From a virus, in IMG/VR virus record IMGVR_UViG_3300028610_000269, positions 1 to 20,435 of that record: 20,435 nucleotides of DNA, one strand, 5' to 3'. This document shows, piece after piece, positions 7,333 to 14,211 of this stretch (positions are counted from its first letter, which is position 1; each line of letters begins with the position of its first letter). The notes below the pieces were generated by a model, which was given only the letters and a program-made list of their open reading frames with translations, had not been told where the DNA came from and searched no databases. A program made the position numbers and the translations under genes.

Positions 7333-8705
7333 CCTGCCATGCTCACTGTCGTGGCCGCAGACTTGACCGGATCATAATCGCCACGCCACTGTCGCCGAAG
7401 TTCGATCTTGCGGGCCGGCATCAATTCAGAGTAGCTCTGCCGCCATGTATCAATGTCCGCAGGGTCGGAGATCAGGAACTCGTCAGAGGCAAGCAGGCAA
7501 GCGTACAAGAGCAGGTCGCCGGCATTGTCACCAAGCCAGGTGTTCTGGTTTGCAGGCGACAGGGCATCAGCCGTTTGAATCTGTCGCAGGTCGAATCCAT
7601 AGGCGATGTCCGGTGGCGGCACCAGGAAGAACTCGGTCTCGGTGAACTCGGCGTAGTATTGCGGCTGAGCCGTCAGAGACTCGTCAGGTTCGAAGTCAAG
7701 ACACCACTCGTAGGTCCTGCGTTCCAGGTAGACCTTTGGCCCACCCGAGGCAGAGTCTGGAAATGCCTGGGTCGGAGCCGTGAAATCAGCGGTCGTGTAT
7801 CGAGCCGTGCCGACCGTAAAGCGGACCTCATCGATAAACGCATCTGCATCTCCGATATTTGCTCCCGGACTTTGATTTCTTGAGCCGATGTTGATCGCTA
7901 CGACACCACTACCTCCAATCGTATCCCCTGTCACATCAACCGTGGCTCCGGACTTCACGCCATCGATATGCGCGAACAGATCATTTCCGAGACGAGTGAT
8001 AGCAACGTGTGACTGGACACCATTCGCGGCCATCGCTCCAAAGAACGGAAAATTATTGAAACTGGCCCCACCGTTGTCAGAGTAAGCAAACTGCAAAACT
8101 CCGTTGGCATTTAGGACTTCCCAATTACTGGTCCCGCTCGCGCCATCACCATGATTGATGTAGTCATGCCCACCGACCTGGTTCTGCGCGTTGACAAAGA
8201 ACTCAATCGTCCAATCCTGCTGACCTGTTACGAACGCAGGATCGTGAGGAATTTCGAGAAAGTCCAGTGGATCGCCGGTCGTTGCATCGAGAGATGCTGT
8301 GCCGAATTTGAATTCTGAAGTCGTTAAGTCTATGGCTCCCTGGAAATTCACCGTGTTATTGAGCGGAGATGCGTCGGTCGCAACTGTAGCGCCATCCACA
8401 CCGTCCAGATCCAACAACAGCACGACATCGGCAAAGTCATCGTCGGCACCGCCGGCACCCAGAAGATGCAGCGACCTGGTCCCCTGCCAGTTCGATGGCT
8501 TGATCGCCTGCACGTATTGATCCGGCGTCAACGAGCCGCTGATCACCCGGTCGAAGATTTCAAAGTTCAGGTCCGTTGTCAGGCGACTCTCGCCCATGGA
8601 GACGATCGTGCTCTGGTTGTCCACGAACTCCTCGCTGCTTTCCTCGAGCCAGTCATTGAGGGCCGCGATCAGGTCGTCGTAACTAAATGATGTCGATGAA
8701 GGCAT
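7329..8705 (-). CDS. SU10-like head-tail adaptor with an inserted LamG/concanavalin-like domain
   Basis: This is a 458-residue protein. Residues 1-83 (FSYDDLIAALNDWLEESSEE, then TIVSMGESRLTTDLNFEIFD) and 320-458 (VYLERRTYEWCLDFEP, TWLGDNAGDLLLYACLLASD, then ELMPARKIELRRQWRGDY) are the two halves of an adaptor of the phage SU10 gp6-like type, which forms the ring below the portal. In usual members the TRSL strand runs almost directly into the LERRTYE strand. Here about 235 residues (84-319) intervene. They begin FADVVLLLDLDGVDGATV and include WTIEFFVNAQNQ, HVAITRLGNDLFAHIDGV and AFIDEVRFTVGTARY, the successive strands of a LamG/concanavalin A-like jelly roll. The frame stays open throughout with no sign of frameshift. 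The insertion probably projects from the collar as an accessory or glycan-binding domain. The adaptor call is strong; the function of the inserted domain is inferred. Confidence 0.8.
   Translation of the reverse strand: MPSSTSFSYDDLIAALNDWLEESSEEFVDNQSTIVSMGESRLTTDLNFEIFDRVISGSLTPDQYVQAIKPSNWQGTRSLHLLGAGGADDDFADVVLLLDLDGVDGATVATDASPLNNTVNFQGAIDLTTSEFKFGTASLDATTGDPLDFLEIPHDPAFVTGQQDWTIEFFVNAQNQVGGHDYINHGDGASGTSNWEVLNANGVLQFAYSDNGGASFNNFPFFGAMAANGVQSHVAITRLGNDLFAHIDGVKSGATVDVTGDTIGGSGVVAINIGSRNQSPGANIGDADAFIDEVRFTVGTARYTTADFTAPTQAFPDSASGGPKVYLERRTYEWCLDFEPDESLTAQPQYYAEFTETEFFLVPPPDIAYGFDLRQIQTADALSPANQNTWLGDNAGDLLLYACLLASDEFLISDPADIDTWRQSYSELMPARKIELRRQWRGDYDPVKSAATTVSMAG
7749..8456 (-). other. 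LamG/concanavalin-like domain insertion inside the adaptor gene
   Basis: This is the part of the adaptor gene that encodes residues about 84-319. The boundaries are set by where the adaptor similarity stops (TRSLHL) and resumes (GGPKVYLERR), so they are accurate to perhaps ten residues. By eye the segment has several AT-richer stretches, for instance near 8040-8110, compared with the adaptor halves. That would fit a separate origin, but I did not compute it. Confidence 0.72.
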
Positions 8706-8714
8706 GTCAGATAC

Positions 8715-9440
8715 TCATGGTGTAAATGCAATCGCCGAAGCAGCGACTGCTGCCTGGGCCGCACTGAAGTGCGAATTATAGAACCGAACATTGTCGATGT
8801 GCGCTTCGCCGGTAGCCGCAGCACCGCGATACGCACCATCGAGAAACCTTGTGCCGATGATGAAATCGTTTCTCAGTGTTCTGCCTGCATTGCCTAAAAA
8901 TTCGTTCAAAGTTGAAAGGAAAACCGGCATGTTGATGTCCGGAGAAGCCGTTCCTTCCAGCACTCCATTGACATAGATCTGGCAGAGACCAGAAACATTC
9001 AGCGTTCCAAGGAGATGGTAGGTATCGTCCACGACCATGACCTTGGTGCCACGAGCTTCACCCAGCATGGAAGCTCGCTCAGAGATCACCTGGTAATTAT
9101 CGTTATCAGGCAAAATTGTGAAGGCAGGCACCAGGTCTGTCGCTACACCAGGGTTCGCCCAGTTGTCGAAGCCCAAATTAAAAATAGAGGTAGAGGTATT
9201 CACATGCGAATGAACGGCAGGCACGATCCGAGAGTCACCCCCAGCCACGCTTCGTGCGCCAATGGCTACCGGCTTAATCGCGTACTCGACCGTGAATCCC
9301 TGATCGTAAAGAATAGGCGCGGAAAGATTCTGCACCCTGGCTGCACCCACATACAAAATCGCTGCCCCAGTCATATCCGCTCGCAAGGATGGCTGGAATG
9401 TTGTAGGCGAGGCAAAGTAATCGAGATCGAAGTTTGGCAT
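8715..9440 (-). CDS. LamG/concanavalin-like virion protein
   Basis: This is a 241-residue protein with an ATG start immediately after the upstream stop and only a weak ribosome-binding site (purine-rich ACCGGGACCGGA). The strand FTVEYAIKP (about residues 49-57) corresponds to the FTIEaWV strand of LamG-type jelly rolls. TYHLLGTLNVSGLCQIYVNG (about 140-159) corresponds to the central strand pair with the IYVNG turn. EAHIDNVRFYNSHFSAAQAA (about 208-227) corresponds to the final strand and the following S-A-A helix. These are standard LamG/concanavalin A-like landmarks, although the whole is diverged. It lies directly upstream of the adaptor that has its own LamG insertion. Carbohydrate or receptor binding on the virion is plausible. 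No calcium-site residues can be confirmed by eye. Confidence 0.62.
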   Translation of the reverse strand: MPNFDLDYFASPTTFQPSLRADMTGAAILYVGAARVQNLSAPILYDQGFTVEYAIKPVAIGARSVAGGDSRIVPAVHSHVNTSTSIFNLGFDNWANPGVATDLVPAFTILPDNDNYQVISERASMLGEARGTKVMVVDDTYHLLGTLNVSGLCQIYVNGVLEGTASPDINMPVFLSTLNEFLGNAGRTLRNDFIIGTRFLDGAYRGAAATGEAHIDNVRFYNSHFSAAQAAVAASAIAFTP

Positions 9441-9442
9441 CG

Positions 9443-9823
9443 TTATCCGGTCCCGGTATCTGGTTCAGGAGTAGAGGTGCTGTCCTGGTCGTACTGATGA
9501 ACCGCAGGCGGAATCACAATGGGCGGTCCATCGACCGCCTCAGTTCCAATGCACCTTACCGCGAACCCCATGAACAGCGTGTCGCCTGGTCGCATCCTGA
9601 ACGTCGCGCCTGACAGGTCGCGCTCCGGCGCCGGCCTCCACAGCGATACCGGGTCCTCAATCTCCGGCAATGATTCCTGTGGGTGCTTGCCTTCGTACCA
9701 GGCCGGATCCACCACCAAGCTCGGGTAATAGCCATCGGACACCATGTCCTTCAGCATCATTTTCCTGCCGGACCTGGCGCATTCGCCTACTGCAAATTTT
9801 CCCTTCGCGTATCGCTTCGGCAC
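9443..9823 (-). CDS. Small structural-region protein with a degenerate zinc-ribbon pattern
   Basis: This 126-residue protein starts at GTG, with a GAGGTG ribosome-binding site about 6 bases upstream. The N-terminus MPKRYAKGKFAVGECARSGR, followed by a YYPSLVVDPAWYEGKHPQES segment (about residues 32-51), lines up with a family I know from aquatic phage tail modules. Family members read KYA-x-G-K-A-x-x-x-C-x-x-C-G near the start and V-C-x-x-C-Y/F-E-x-K-H-P-Q later, which is a small zinc ribbon. Here only one of the four cysteines in those positions remains: CARS replaces CxxC, and VDPAWYE replaces VCxxCYE. The KHPQ signature and a following PxxLWRPAPERD remain. The C-terminus is proline- and threonine-rich. 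The role in the virion is unknown. Confidence 0.6.
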   Translation of the reverse strand: MPKRYAKGKFAVGECARSGRKMMLKDMVSDGYYPSLVVDPAWYEGKHPQESLPEIEDPVSLWRPAPERDLSGATFRMRPGDTLFMGFAVRCIGTEAVDGPPIVIPPAVHQYDQDSTSTPEPDTGTG

Positions 9824-9827
9824 GTGT

Positions 9828-10646
9828 TCACCTCAGCATCCGACGCCTGGATCCACCACTACCTAAAGCTCGAGCCATGCCGCCTCTACGTGCCGGCGGT
9901 CCCTGCGTGCCACCAATCCGTGACGCGACAGACTGGCCTCGTGGCTGAGCAAGCGCTGCTGGTACGGCCGCTCTCGCTCTGCCTGCTGCCCCCGCCACGC
10001 CACCAGGTACACCACCAGCTGGCCTGGGCGCTGCTCCTCTTGCCGCTGCTTGTCTCATGGTCTGCGACCTGGCGGCTGCGGTTGCCTCCTGCAGAGCCGG
10101 CGTACCACCACCGCCCCGCGCAGCAAAACCGAAGGTGCCAGCGCCGGGCCGTGTTGGACCCACTACGCCCCCAGTGCCCCCTCGTGGCATTGGCTTGCCG
10201 GCAACCGTGCCAGCCATACCTCGCCGACCTGCCGGGCCACCCATCACTCCACCTCTCGGCATCACAGGACCTCCGGGGCCACCCGGCCTCACCGGACCTC
10301 GAGGACCTCGGGTACCACCAGTCATTGGAGTGCGGCCTGGTGAGGGGCGCAGCACTGGACCTGGCGCAGCTGGCGTCGTTGGCTTGCCGAGAAAACTGCG
10401 GGCTGTACTCCGCTGTGCCGCACCTGGCGTCCCCACTCCACCTCGAGGTCGGGTAAGGGGACCAGACGGCGCTTCTGGACCTGGCGGGCCAGGGTTGTAG
10501 CGCGTACCCCTGCTCCTGGCTTGCTGAAACGCTTTACCAAGCATGCCCGACATACCGCCTCCGGTTGGATTGGGATTCCCACCTCCACGCCTCGCCTGTG
10601 CGGCGTCGTGCATAAGATTCTTCATTGATCGTGACAGTGCCATCAT
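9828..10646 (-). CDS. Gly/Pro/Arg-rich, strongly basic disordered protein
   Basis: This is a protein of up to 272 residues. Two successive ATGs occur at 10646 and 10643. The GGGAGG ribosome-binding site is about 2 bases from the first and 5 from the second, so 10643 may be the true start. After a short helix (LSRSMKNLMHDAAQARRGG), almost the entire chain is glycine, proline, arginine and alanine, with stretches such as GPRGPVRPGGPGGPVMPRGG. I see only about three acidic residues, so it should be extremely basic. It has collagen-like triplets but no sustained Gly-X-Y register. The DNA is distinctly GC-richer than its neighbours. It sits between the gp4-like factor and the zinc-ribbon-like protein in a coupled series. 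Binding packaged DNA, or a flexible ejected protein, are possibilities; neither is shown by the sequence. Confidence 0.65.
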   Translation of the reverse strand: MMALSRSMKNLMHDAAQARRGGGNPNPTGGGMSGMLGKAFQQARSRGTRYNPGPPGPEAPSGPLTRPRGGVGTPGAAQRSTARSFLGKPTTPAAPGPVLRPSPGRTPMTGGTRGPRGPVRPGGPGGPVMPRGGVMGGPAGRRGMAGTVAGKPMPRGGTGGVVGPTRPGAGTFGFAARGGGGTPALQEATAAARSQTMRQAAARGAAPRPAGGVPGGVAGAAGRARAAVPAALAQPRGQSVASRIGGTQGPPARRGGMARALGSGGSRRRMLR

Positions 10647-11341
10647 GGCCTCCCGTGCAATCGTGAGTAGTTCGCGGACACGACAAGCGGTGCCGTATCC
10701 CTGTCTTCATCGTGGGCTAACGTCCATTCCTGGGTAGCCATCATTTGGAGCGCCTCCCACTTTGCCTCGTTGTATTTCACTGCCACCCTGGCAGCCAGTT
10801 CGGCAACGAAGGCCTCCTGGAATCTGAATGGAATATCGAGCGTGTTCTGTGCGTTGCCGACATCCTGCACCTGCTTGTAGACATTGAAGATCAGAATGTC
10901 GGTGTCGTTCTCGCCGGCCAGCCAGAAGAACACCTGGACGTTGTTGACGCCGATATCAGTATCCCGGCGCCGATCCACGAAGTATCTGTCCGGCCGCCCG
11001 ATCAGGTTCTTGTCATGCAGGATCAGGTAGTCCTCTCTGGAGATCGGATAGATCTCGGTGTCGACGCCGTTCCTGCGCACTACTGCGGTCTGCACCTCGA
11101 TGGTGCCAACCGGCAGATTAAAGCTCACCTCACCGGGCGTGACCGTGTGCTCAATTTGTTCGAACGTCCACTGCCGGTGTCCGCGGTTCGACCAGGATGA
11201 AAGCAGGAAGCCGGCCGATCGCCTGATCGAAATGATGTGCTCGCCCGTGATCTCCTGCAGGTTCATGCCGGCGCGCTCGACCGCCTCGTCACAGATCACC
11301 GCGAGGTTCGGGTCAAACAGAAATGAGCCTGTGCTTGCCAT
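10643..11341 (-). CDS. P22 gp4-like tail accessory factor (head completion)
   Basis: This 232-residue protein starts at an ATG two bases after the upstream TAG. The opening MASTGSFLFDPNLAVICDEA and a helix with ITGEHIISIRRSAGFLLSSW precede a strand pair, WTFEQIEHTVTPGEVSFNLP (about residues 58-77). Next are TAVVRRNGVDTEIYPISRED (about 85-104) and a GRPDRYFVDRR segment (about 115-125). The FFWLAGENDTDILIFNVYKQ strand (about 138-157) and the helical DIPFRFQEAFVAELAARVAV (about 168-187) complete the pattern. This is the layout of P22 gp4-like tail accessory factors, which bind under the portal ring after packaging and prepare it for the nozzle. Length fits related phage proteins. Its presence, with the P22-type portal and nozzle-like protein, supports a podovirus-like short-tail virion. 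Confidence 0.8.
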   Translation of the reverse strand: MASTGSFLFDPNLAVICDEAVERAGMNLQEITGEHIISIRRSAGFLLSSWSNRGHRQWTFEQIEHTVTPGEVSFNLPVGTIEVQTAVVRRNGVDTEIYPISREDYLILHDKNLIGRPDRYFVDRRRDTDIGVNNVQVFFWLAGENDTDILIFNVYKQVQDVGNAQNTLDIPFRFQEAFVAELAARVAVKYNEAKWEALQMMATQEWTLAHDEDRDTAPLVVSANYSRLHGRP

Positions 11342-11343
11342 GG

Positions 11344-12045
11344 CTATAACCTCAGTCCGCTTTCAGCGCCGATCGGGCCGTTGAGCGCCGTGCCATTGAC
11401 CTGACCTGGGCCAGAATCTTTTGTCAGTCCAGCCCCGGACGCTGTAACTCCAAAGCCAGTCTCTCTGAGTTGCCACCTGTGCAGCAAGCCATGGACAATG
11501 GCATCGACTCCCTGCAACGTCCACATGGTTTCGATCTCAGCGGCCGACAGGGCACGATCATAAAGTCGTACGTCGCCTACACGCGCATTGATCTCCTGCT
11601 CTGGGCTGGCAGTCCCATTGACAGCGGCAATGCTTGTCGCTTTCGCGCTGCTCACGACATTGCCTGTCTCCGCTGTCGTAGCATCCAGCGCTCCATCGAT
11701 GTAGATTCTTTTGTTCGCACCATCGTAGGTCGCTGCCACGAATCGCCAGCGAAAAAGCTGCGCGATGCTGGTATTGCCTGTCTGACGAACACCACCAGCC
11801 CCGGTGTTTAATACGAACTCTATGTCTGCTGGCCCGGTGCCGTCATATCCTAATGACCATTCCTTACCGGCATCAGCTATGGTGTCACCCTTACAAACAA
11901 TTGCCGTCCTATCAGGACCACGCTGGTTGAGACGAATCCAGAAGGTGATCGACATCGCTCCACTAAATGCCGGACTCAACGTACCCAGATCAATCACCTC
12001 ATCCTGTGCTGGGGGAGTATTGACACCTGGAAAGTCAGTAGACAT
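11344..12045 (-). CDS. LamG/concanavalin-like protein, possibly circularly permuted
   Basis: This is a 233-residue protein whose ATG overlaps the upstream stop as TAATG. The strand AMSITFWIRLNQRGPDRTAI (about residues 30-49) matches the ITFWvk strand of LamG domains. Then FRWRFVAATYDGANKRIYID (about 93-112) matches the wrfvaaTyDG...iYiDG pair, and ARVGDVRLYDRALSAAEIET (about 153-172) matches the closing strand and its S-A-A-E-I helix. The segment that normally opens such a domain (W-x-L-x-E...T-x-D-S-G...N-G-T) is missing from the N-terminus. A close match appears at the C-terminus instead: HRWQLRETGFGVTASG, then TKDSGPGQVNGTALNGP (about 191-224). This suggests a circular permutation or the remnant of a second domain. 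A surface or adhesive role is likely. Confidence 0.75.
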   Translation of the reverse strand: MSTDFPGVNTPPAQDEVIDLGTLSPAFSGAMSITFWIRLNQRGPDRTAIVCKGDTIADAGKEWSLGYDGTGPADIEFVLNTGAGGVRQTGNTSIAQLFRWRFVAATYDGANKRIYIDGALDATTAETGNVVSSAKATSIAAVNGTASPEQEINARVGDVRLYDRALSAAEIETMWTLQGVDAIVHGLLHRWQLRETGFGVTASGAGLTKDSGPGQVNGTALNGPIGAESGLRL

Positions 12046-12629
12046 TAGCTGAACTCAATCGTGAGATTCACCAACGCCCAGTCATCAACAAGCTCGGTAC
12101 CGCCTGTAGGATTGATTCTGGTCAGTTCAAACTGCGTGAGTTCTCCTGCCGTGACCCCCAGTGTCGCCAGGGTGATGGTCTGCGAGTCCACCTGGAAAAG
12201 ATTGTTATTCGGAATGTCGATGTCAGTGAGTTGCGTTCCAGCACTCCACGAATCGACGGCTAAATTGTCCCGAACTCCACGCTGATACAGATTGAGTCCA
12301 ACAGTACGAGCGGCTGCCGGCGCTACCGATGCCCTGGAGCGGAAGCCAATTATCAGATTGGTTGCCCCGGAAGGAACCACCATCTCAAAACCGACGCCCT
12401 CCTCAGTCGTATCATCGAACAGCCTTACGGTCAGGCCGGCGTTGATATTGTCGGCAGCAGCTGGCGCCAATGCATTGACAGCCCAGTCGGCATTGACCGG
12501 GTTATCCAGCTGCAATGGACCGAATTGAAACAGCCCAGCGGTAAGTAGAGCAGCGCTGATGGCATCATCAATCGCCTGCTCAACGGCTCCGCTTGTGAGT
12601 TCTTCAAGGCCTCCGCCACCGAGAGCCAT
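12045..12629 (-). CDS. Beta-sandwich phage structural protein (unknown role)
   Basis: This 194-residue protein starts at an ATG with a CGGAG ribosome-binding site about 8 bases upstream. A short glycine-rich and helical N-terminus (MALGGGGLEELTSGAVEQAI) precedes a beta-rich body. That body contains LTVRLFDDTTEEGVGFEMVV (about residues 86-105), SGATNLIIGFRSRASVAPAA (about 107-126), TVGLNLYQRGVRDN and a final LTQFELTRINPTGGTELVDD region ending VNLTIEFS. The FDDTxEEGVGF strand and the closing QFELTR strand match a beta-sandwich family I know from aquatic phage virion genes, whose function is not established. It couples to the LamG-like gene through a TAATG overlap, so the two may form one surface structure. 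No enzyme motif is present. Confidence 0.62.
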   Translation of the reverse strand: MALGGGGLEELTSGAVEQAIDDAISAALLTAGLFQFGPLQLDNPVNADWAVNALAPAAADNINAGLTVRLFDDTTEEGVGFEMVVPSGATNLIIGFRSRASVAPAAARTVGLNLYQRGVRDNLAVDSWSAGTQLTDIDIPNNNLFQVDSQTITLATLGVTAGELTQFELTRINPTGGTELVDDWALVNLTIEFS

Positions 12630-12632
12630 GAC

Positions 12633-13328
12633 TTAAGCTCCGTGCGAGGCTTGGACAACCTCGAGCGACACATCGTCACCGGTCAGCACTGCGTTCGATT
12701 TGAGCCTGATTGCCCTCACCGGAAACGCCAGGTTGCCTGTCACATCCGCGGTCACGTTCACCATCGTGTCGTGATCGTGGATGTCGATCGTCGGGAAGAA
12801 CACTTCAAACTCATTACGGAGCCACGAGCCAACCTGCGGCTGCGGGTCATTACCCCGGCGCGCCAGAATGTTGGACAGGGTCAGTTCAACCGTGAGATCG
12901 GCTGTCGCTCCACCGACGGCGATCCCCAGCGCTACCTGGAAATCAGTCCGCAGATAATCAAGTGGCAGCCAGTTGCTTGAGACGATATCGCCCGTACCGA
13001 CCGAGACCGTTCCTGCGGTAGTGTTGTCGATGACCCTGACCGCTGTCACCGTCGTGAAGGCCTGCACCGTGGATGCGGCGCCGGCATTCGCACCGACCAC
13101 CGCCTCGGAGCGGAAATTACCCTTCTCGTCGGTACCCTCGACCAGGAACACAGTGCCCGTTTCGTCGGCCACCGAAGTGATCACCACCTGCCGGCGAAAG
13201 TCCATGGTCGCCACGCCACCCGTGGCAAAGACGCCATTGATGTTTATCGGTAGCTGGTCCTGTGCTTGTGCAACGGCGTCGGGATCAGCAGCGGCGTAGG
13301 GCGAGATTGTTAATACTCTTGGCCTCAT
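12633..13328 (-). CDS. Head-region beta-rich structural protein, paralogue B
   Basis: This 231-residue protein starts at an ATG preceded by AGGAGGG. After VLTISPYAAADPDAVAQAQD comes a beta-rich core, QVVITSVADETGTVFLVEGT, then NFRSEAVVGANAGAASTVQA and FTTVTAVRVIDNTTAGTVSV (residues about 47-110). It has the same order and key residues as residues about 91-156 of the gene just upstream. The second half contains WLPLDYLRTDFQVALGIAVG and an ADLTVELTLSNIL strand. A C-terminal portion (FPTIDIHDHDTMVNVTADVT, then FPVRAIRLKSN) forms further strands. The family recurs directly after the capsid gene in aquatic phages. A decoration, spike or head-completion role is possible, but I cannot assign one. 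Confidence 0.68.
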   Translation of the reverse strand: MRPRVLTISPYAAADPDAVAQAQDQLPININGVFATGGVATMDFRRQVVITSVADETGTVFLVEGTDEKGNFRSEAVVGANAGAASTVQAFTTVTAVRVIDNTTAGTVSVGTGDIVSSNWLPLDYLRTDFQVALGIAVGGATADLTVELTLSNILARRGNDPQPQVGSWLRNEFEVFFPTIDIHDHDTMVNVTADVTGNLAFPVRAIRLKSNAVLTGDDVSLEVVQASHGA

Positions 13329-13353
13329 GATGTGGCCCTCCTATTCGCTGTGA

Positions 13354-14118
13354 TTAGATCGCTGACGGTACGCGCTGTCTCGAGTCAGTGTAATTCTCGC
13401 CGAGTCCCTCTTTGGTGAGATCCGCCAGATAAGTCACCTCGATGTCTTCAGTTAAGGCAACAGGCGTATAGTCCGCTCGCTGATCCACACTGGTCGCCGT
13501 TTGCGCGGTGTCGTTGCCGTTGTCGTAACTGCCAGTAATCACGACGGTACTGCCCTCGACAGCAAGGTGGGTTTCCATCCTGTCCGTTGTAAAGCTGGCG
13601 AAGGTGGGTGTTGCTTTCCTTCTCAGCCCACGAGGGCCAGTTTCCTGTTGACCGACAGACACGACACCGGCTGTATCAGCATCGACGATGACGCGATCAA
13701 TCTTGGTGAAATGCTTAACACCTTCGCTCGTGGTCGTGTTCGGCCCAGTGATTTCTTCGGCCTGTGGTCTGCCGTTGGCATCACGACCAAGAATCGTGAA
13801 AGTTCTTGCCGATTCGTTGCCAGCTGCTGTGATCGACACACGACCGCAAAAACGGTTAATGCCGACGCCATCGACGGCGTCATTGCCATTGATCAGCAGG
13901 TCCTGGTCCGCTGTTCCAGCCGCTGGTGTCTGGTTCAGGCAGGTCGCTTCGTCGTCGCTTGAGCCTCCCTGAATAGCCTCGGTGACCATGACCGCGATGC
14001 GTATTCCTCGCAGGCTGTTGTCAAGATCACCCATCCCGAAATCTGGATCGGCAAGATTAAAGGCAACGCCTTCGCCAGCTAGTATCTGGTCCGCATGTGA
14101 AATTGTATGTTTACTCAT
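13354..14118 (-). CDS. Head-region beta-rich structural protein, paralogue A
   Basis: This is a 254-residue protein with a strong AAGGAGGG ribosome-binding site about 5 bases before its ATG. It is the first gene after the capsid hairpin. The N-terminal 80 residues differ from its downstream relative. The core GRVSITAAGNESARTFTILG, then AEEITGPNTTTSEGVKHFTK and IDRVIVDADTAGVVSVG (about residues 92-156) aligns with residues about 47-112 of the next gene. Shared positions are the VxIT, G-x-D-x-x-G, E-x-x-G-x-N, F-T, V-x-V and TAGxVSVG residues. The C-terminal part includes ASFTTDRMETHLAVEGSTVV and ends with a short charged tail. A head decoration or accessory capsid role is suggested by position only. 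Confidence 0.66.
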   Translation of the reverse strand: MSKHTISHADQILAGEGVAFNLADPDFGMGDLDNSLRGIRIAVMVTEAIQGGSSDDEATCLNQTPAAGTADQDLLINGNDAVDGVGINRFCGRVSITAAGNESARTFTILGRDANGRPQAEEITGPNTTTSEGVKHFTKIDRVIVDADTAGVVSVGQQETGPRGLRRKATPTFASFTTDRMETHLAVEGSTVVITGSYDNGNDTAQTATSVDQRADYTPVALTEDIEVTYLADLTKEGLGENYTDSRQRVPSAI

Positions 14119-14169
14119 GACAGCCCTCCTTAGGGGCAGCGGCGTATTGCAGCCGCGTCAGTTGTCGTA

Positions 14170-14199
14170 AATGGGGCCGGCACCATTGCCGACCCCACT
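14170..14199 (-). promoter_or_regulatory. Strong RNA hairpin after the major capsid gene
   Basis: On the minus strand the transcript can form a 13-base-pair stem around an ATGG loop. The 5' arm reads AGTGGGGTCGGCA and the 3' arm TGCCGGCCCCATT. Two positions pair as G-U wobbles, which work only in RNA from the minus strand, since the plus-strand copy would have mismatches there. It starts 13 bases after the capsid stop codon. The downstream bases (TACGACAACTG) are not a U tract, so it is not a standard intrinsic terminator. A 3'-end stabiliser, processing site or partial attenuator that sets capsid expression above its neighbours is possible. Confidence 0.6.
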
Positions 14200-14211
14200 G
14201 TCACGGATTTG

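Noticed and set aside
9683-10500. Long open frames on the plus strand (up to 257 residues) opposite the Gly/Pro/Arg-rich gene
   Set aside because: They are a by-product of GC-rich codons in the real minus-strand gene. They lack ribosome-binding sites, and the proline/leucine-rich product has no recognisable fold. All neighbouring genes are on the minus strand.
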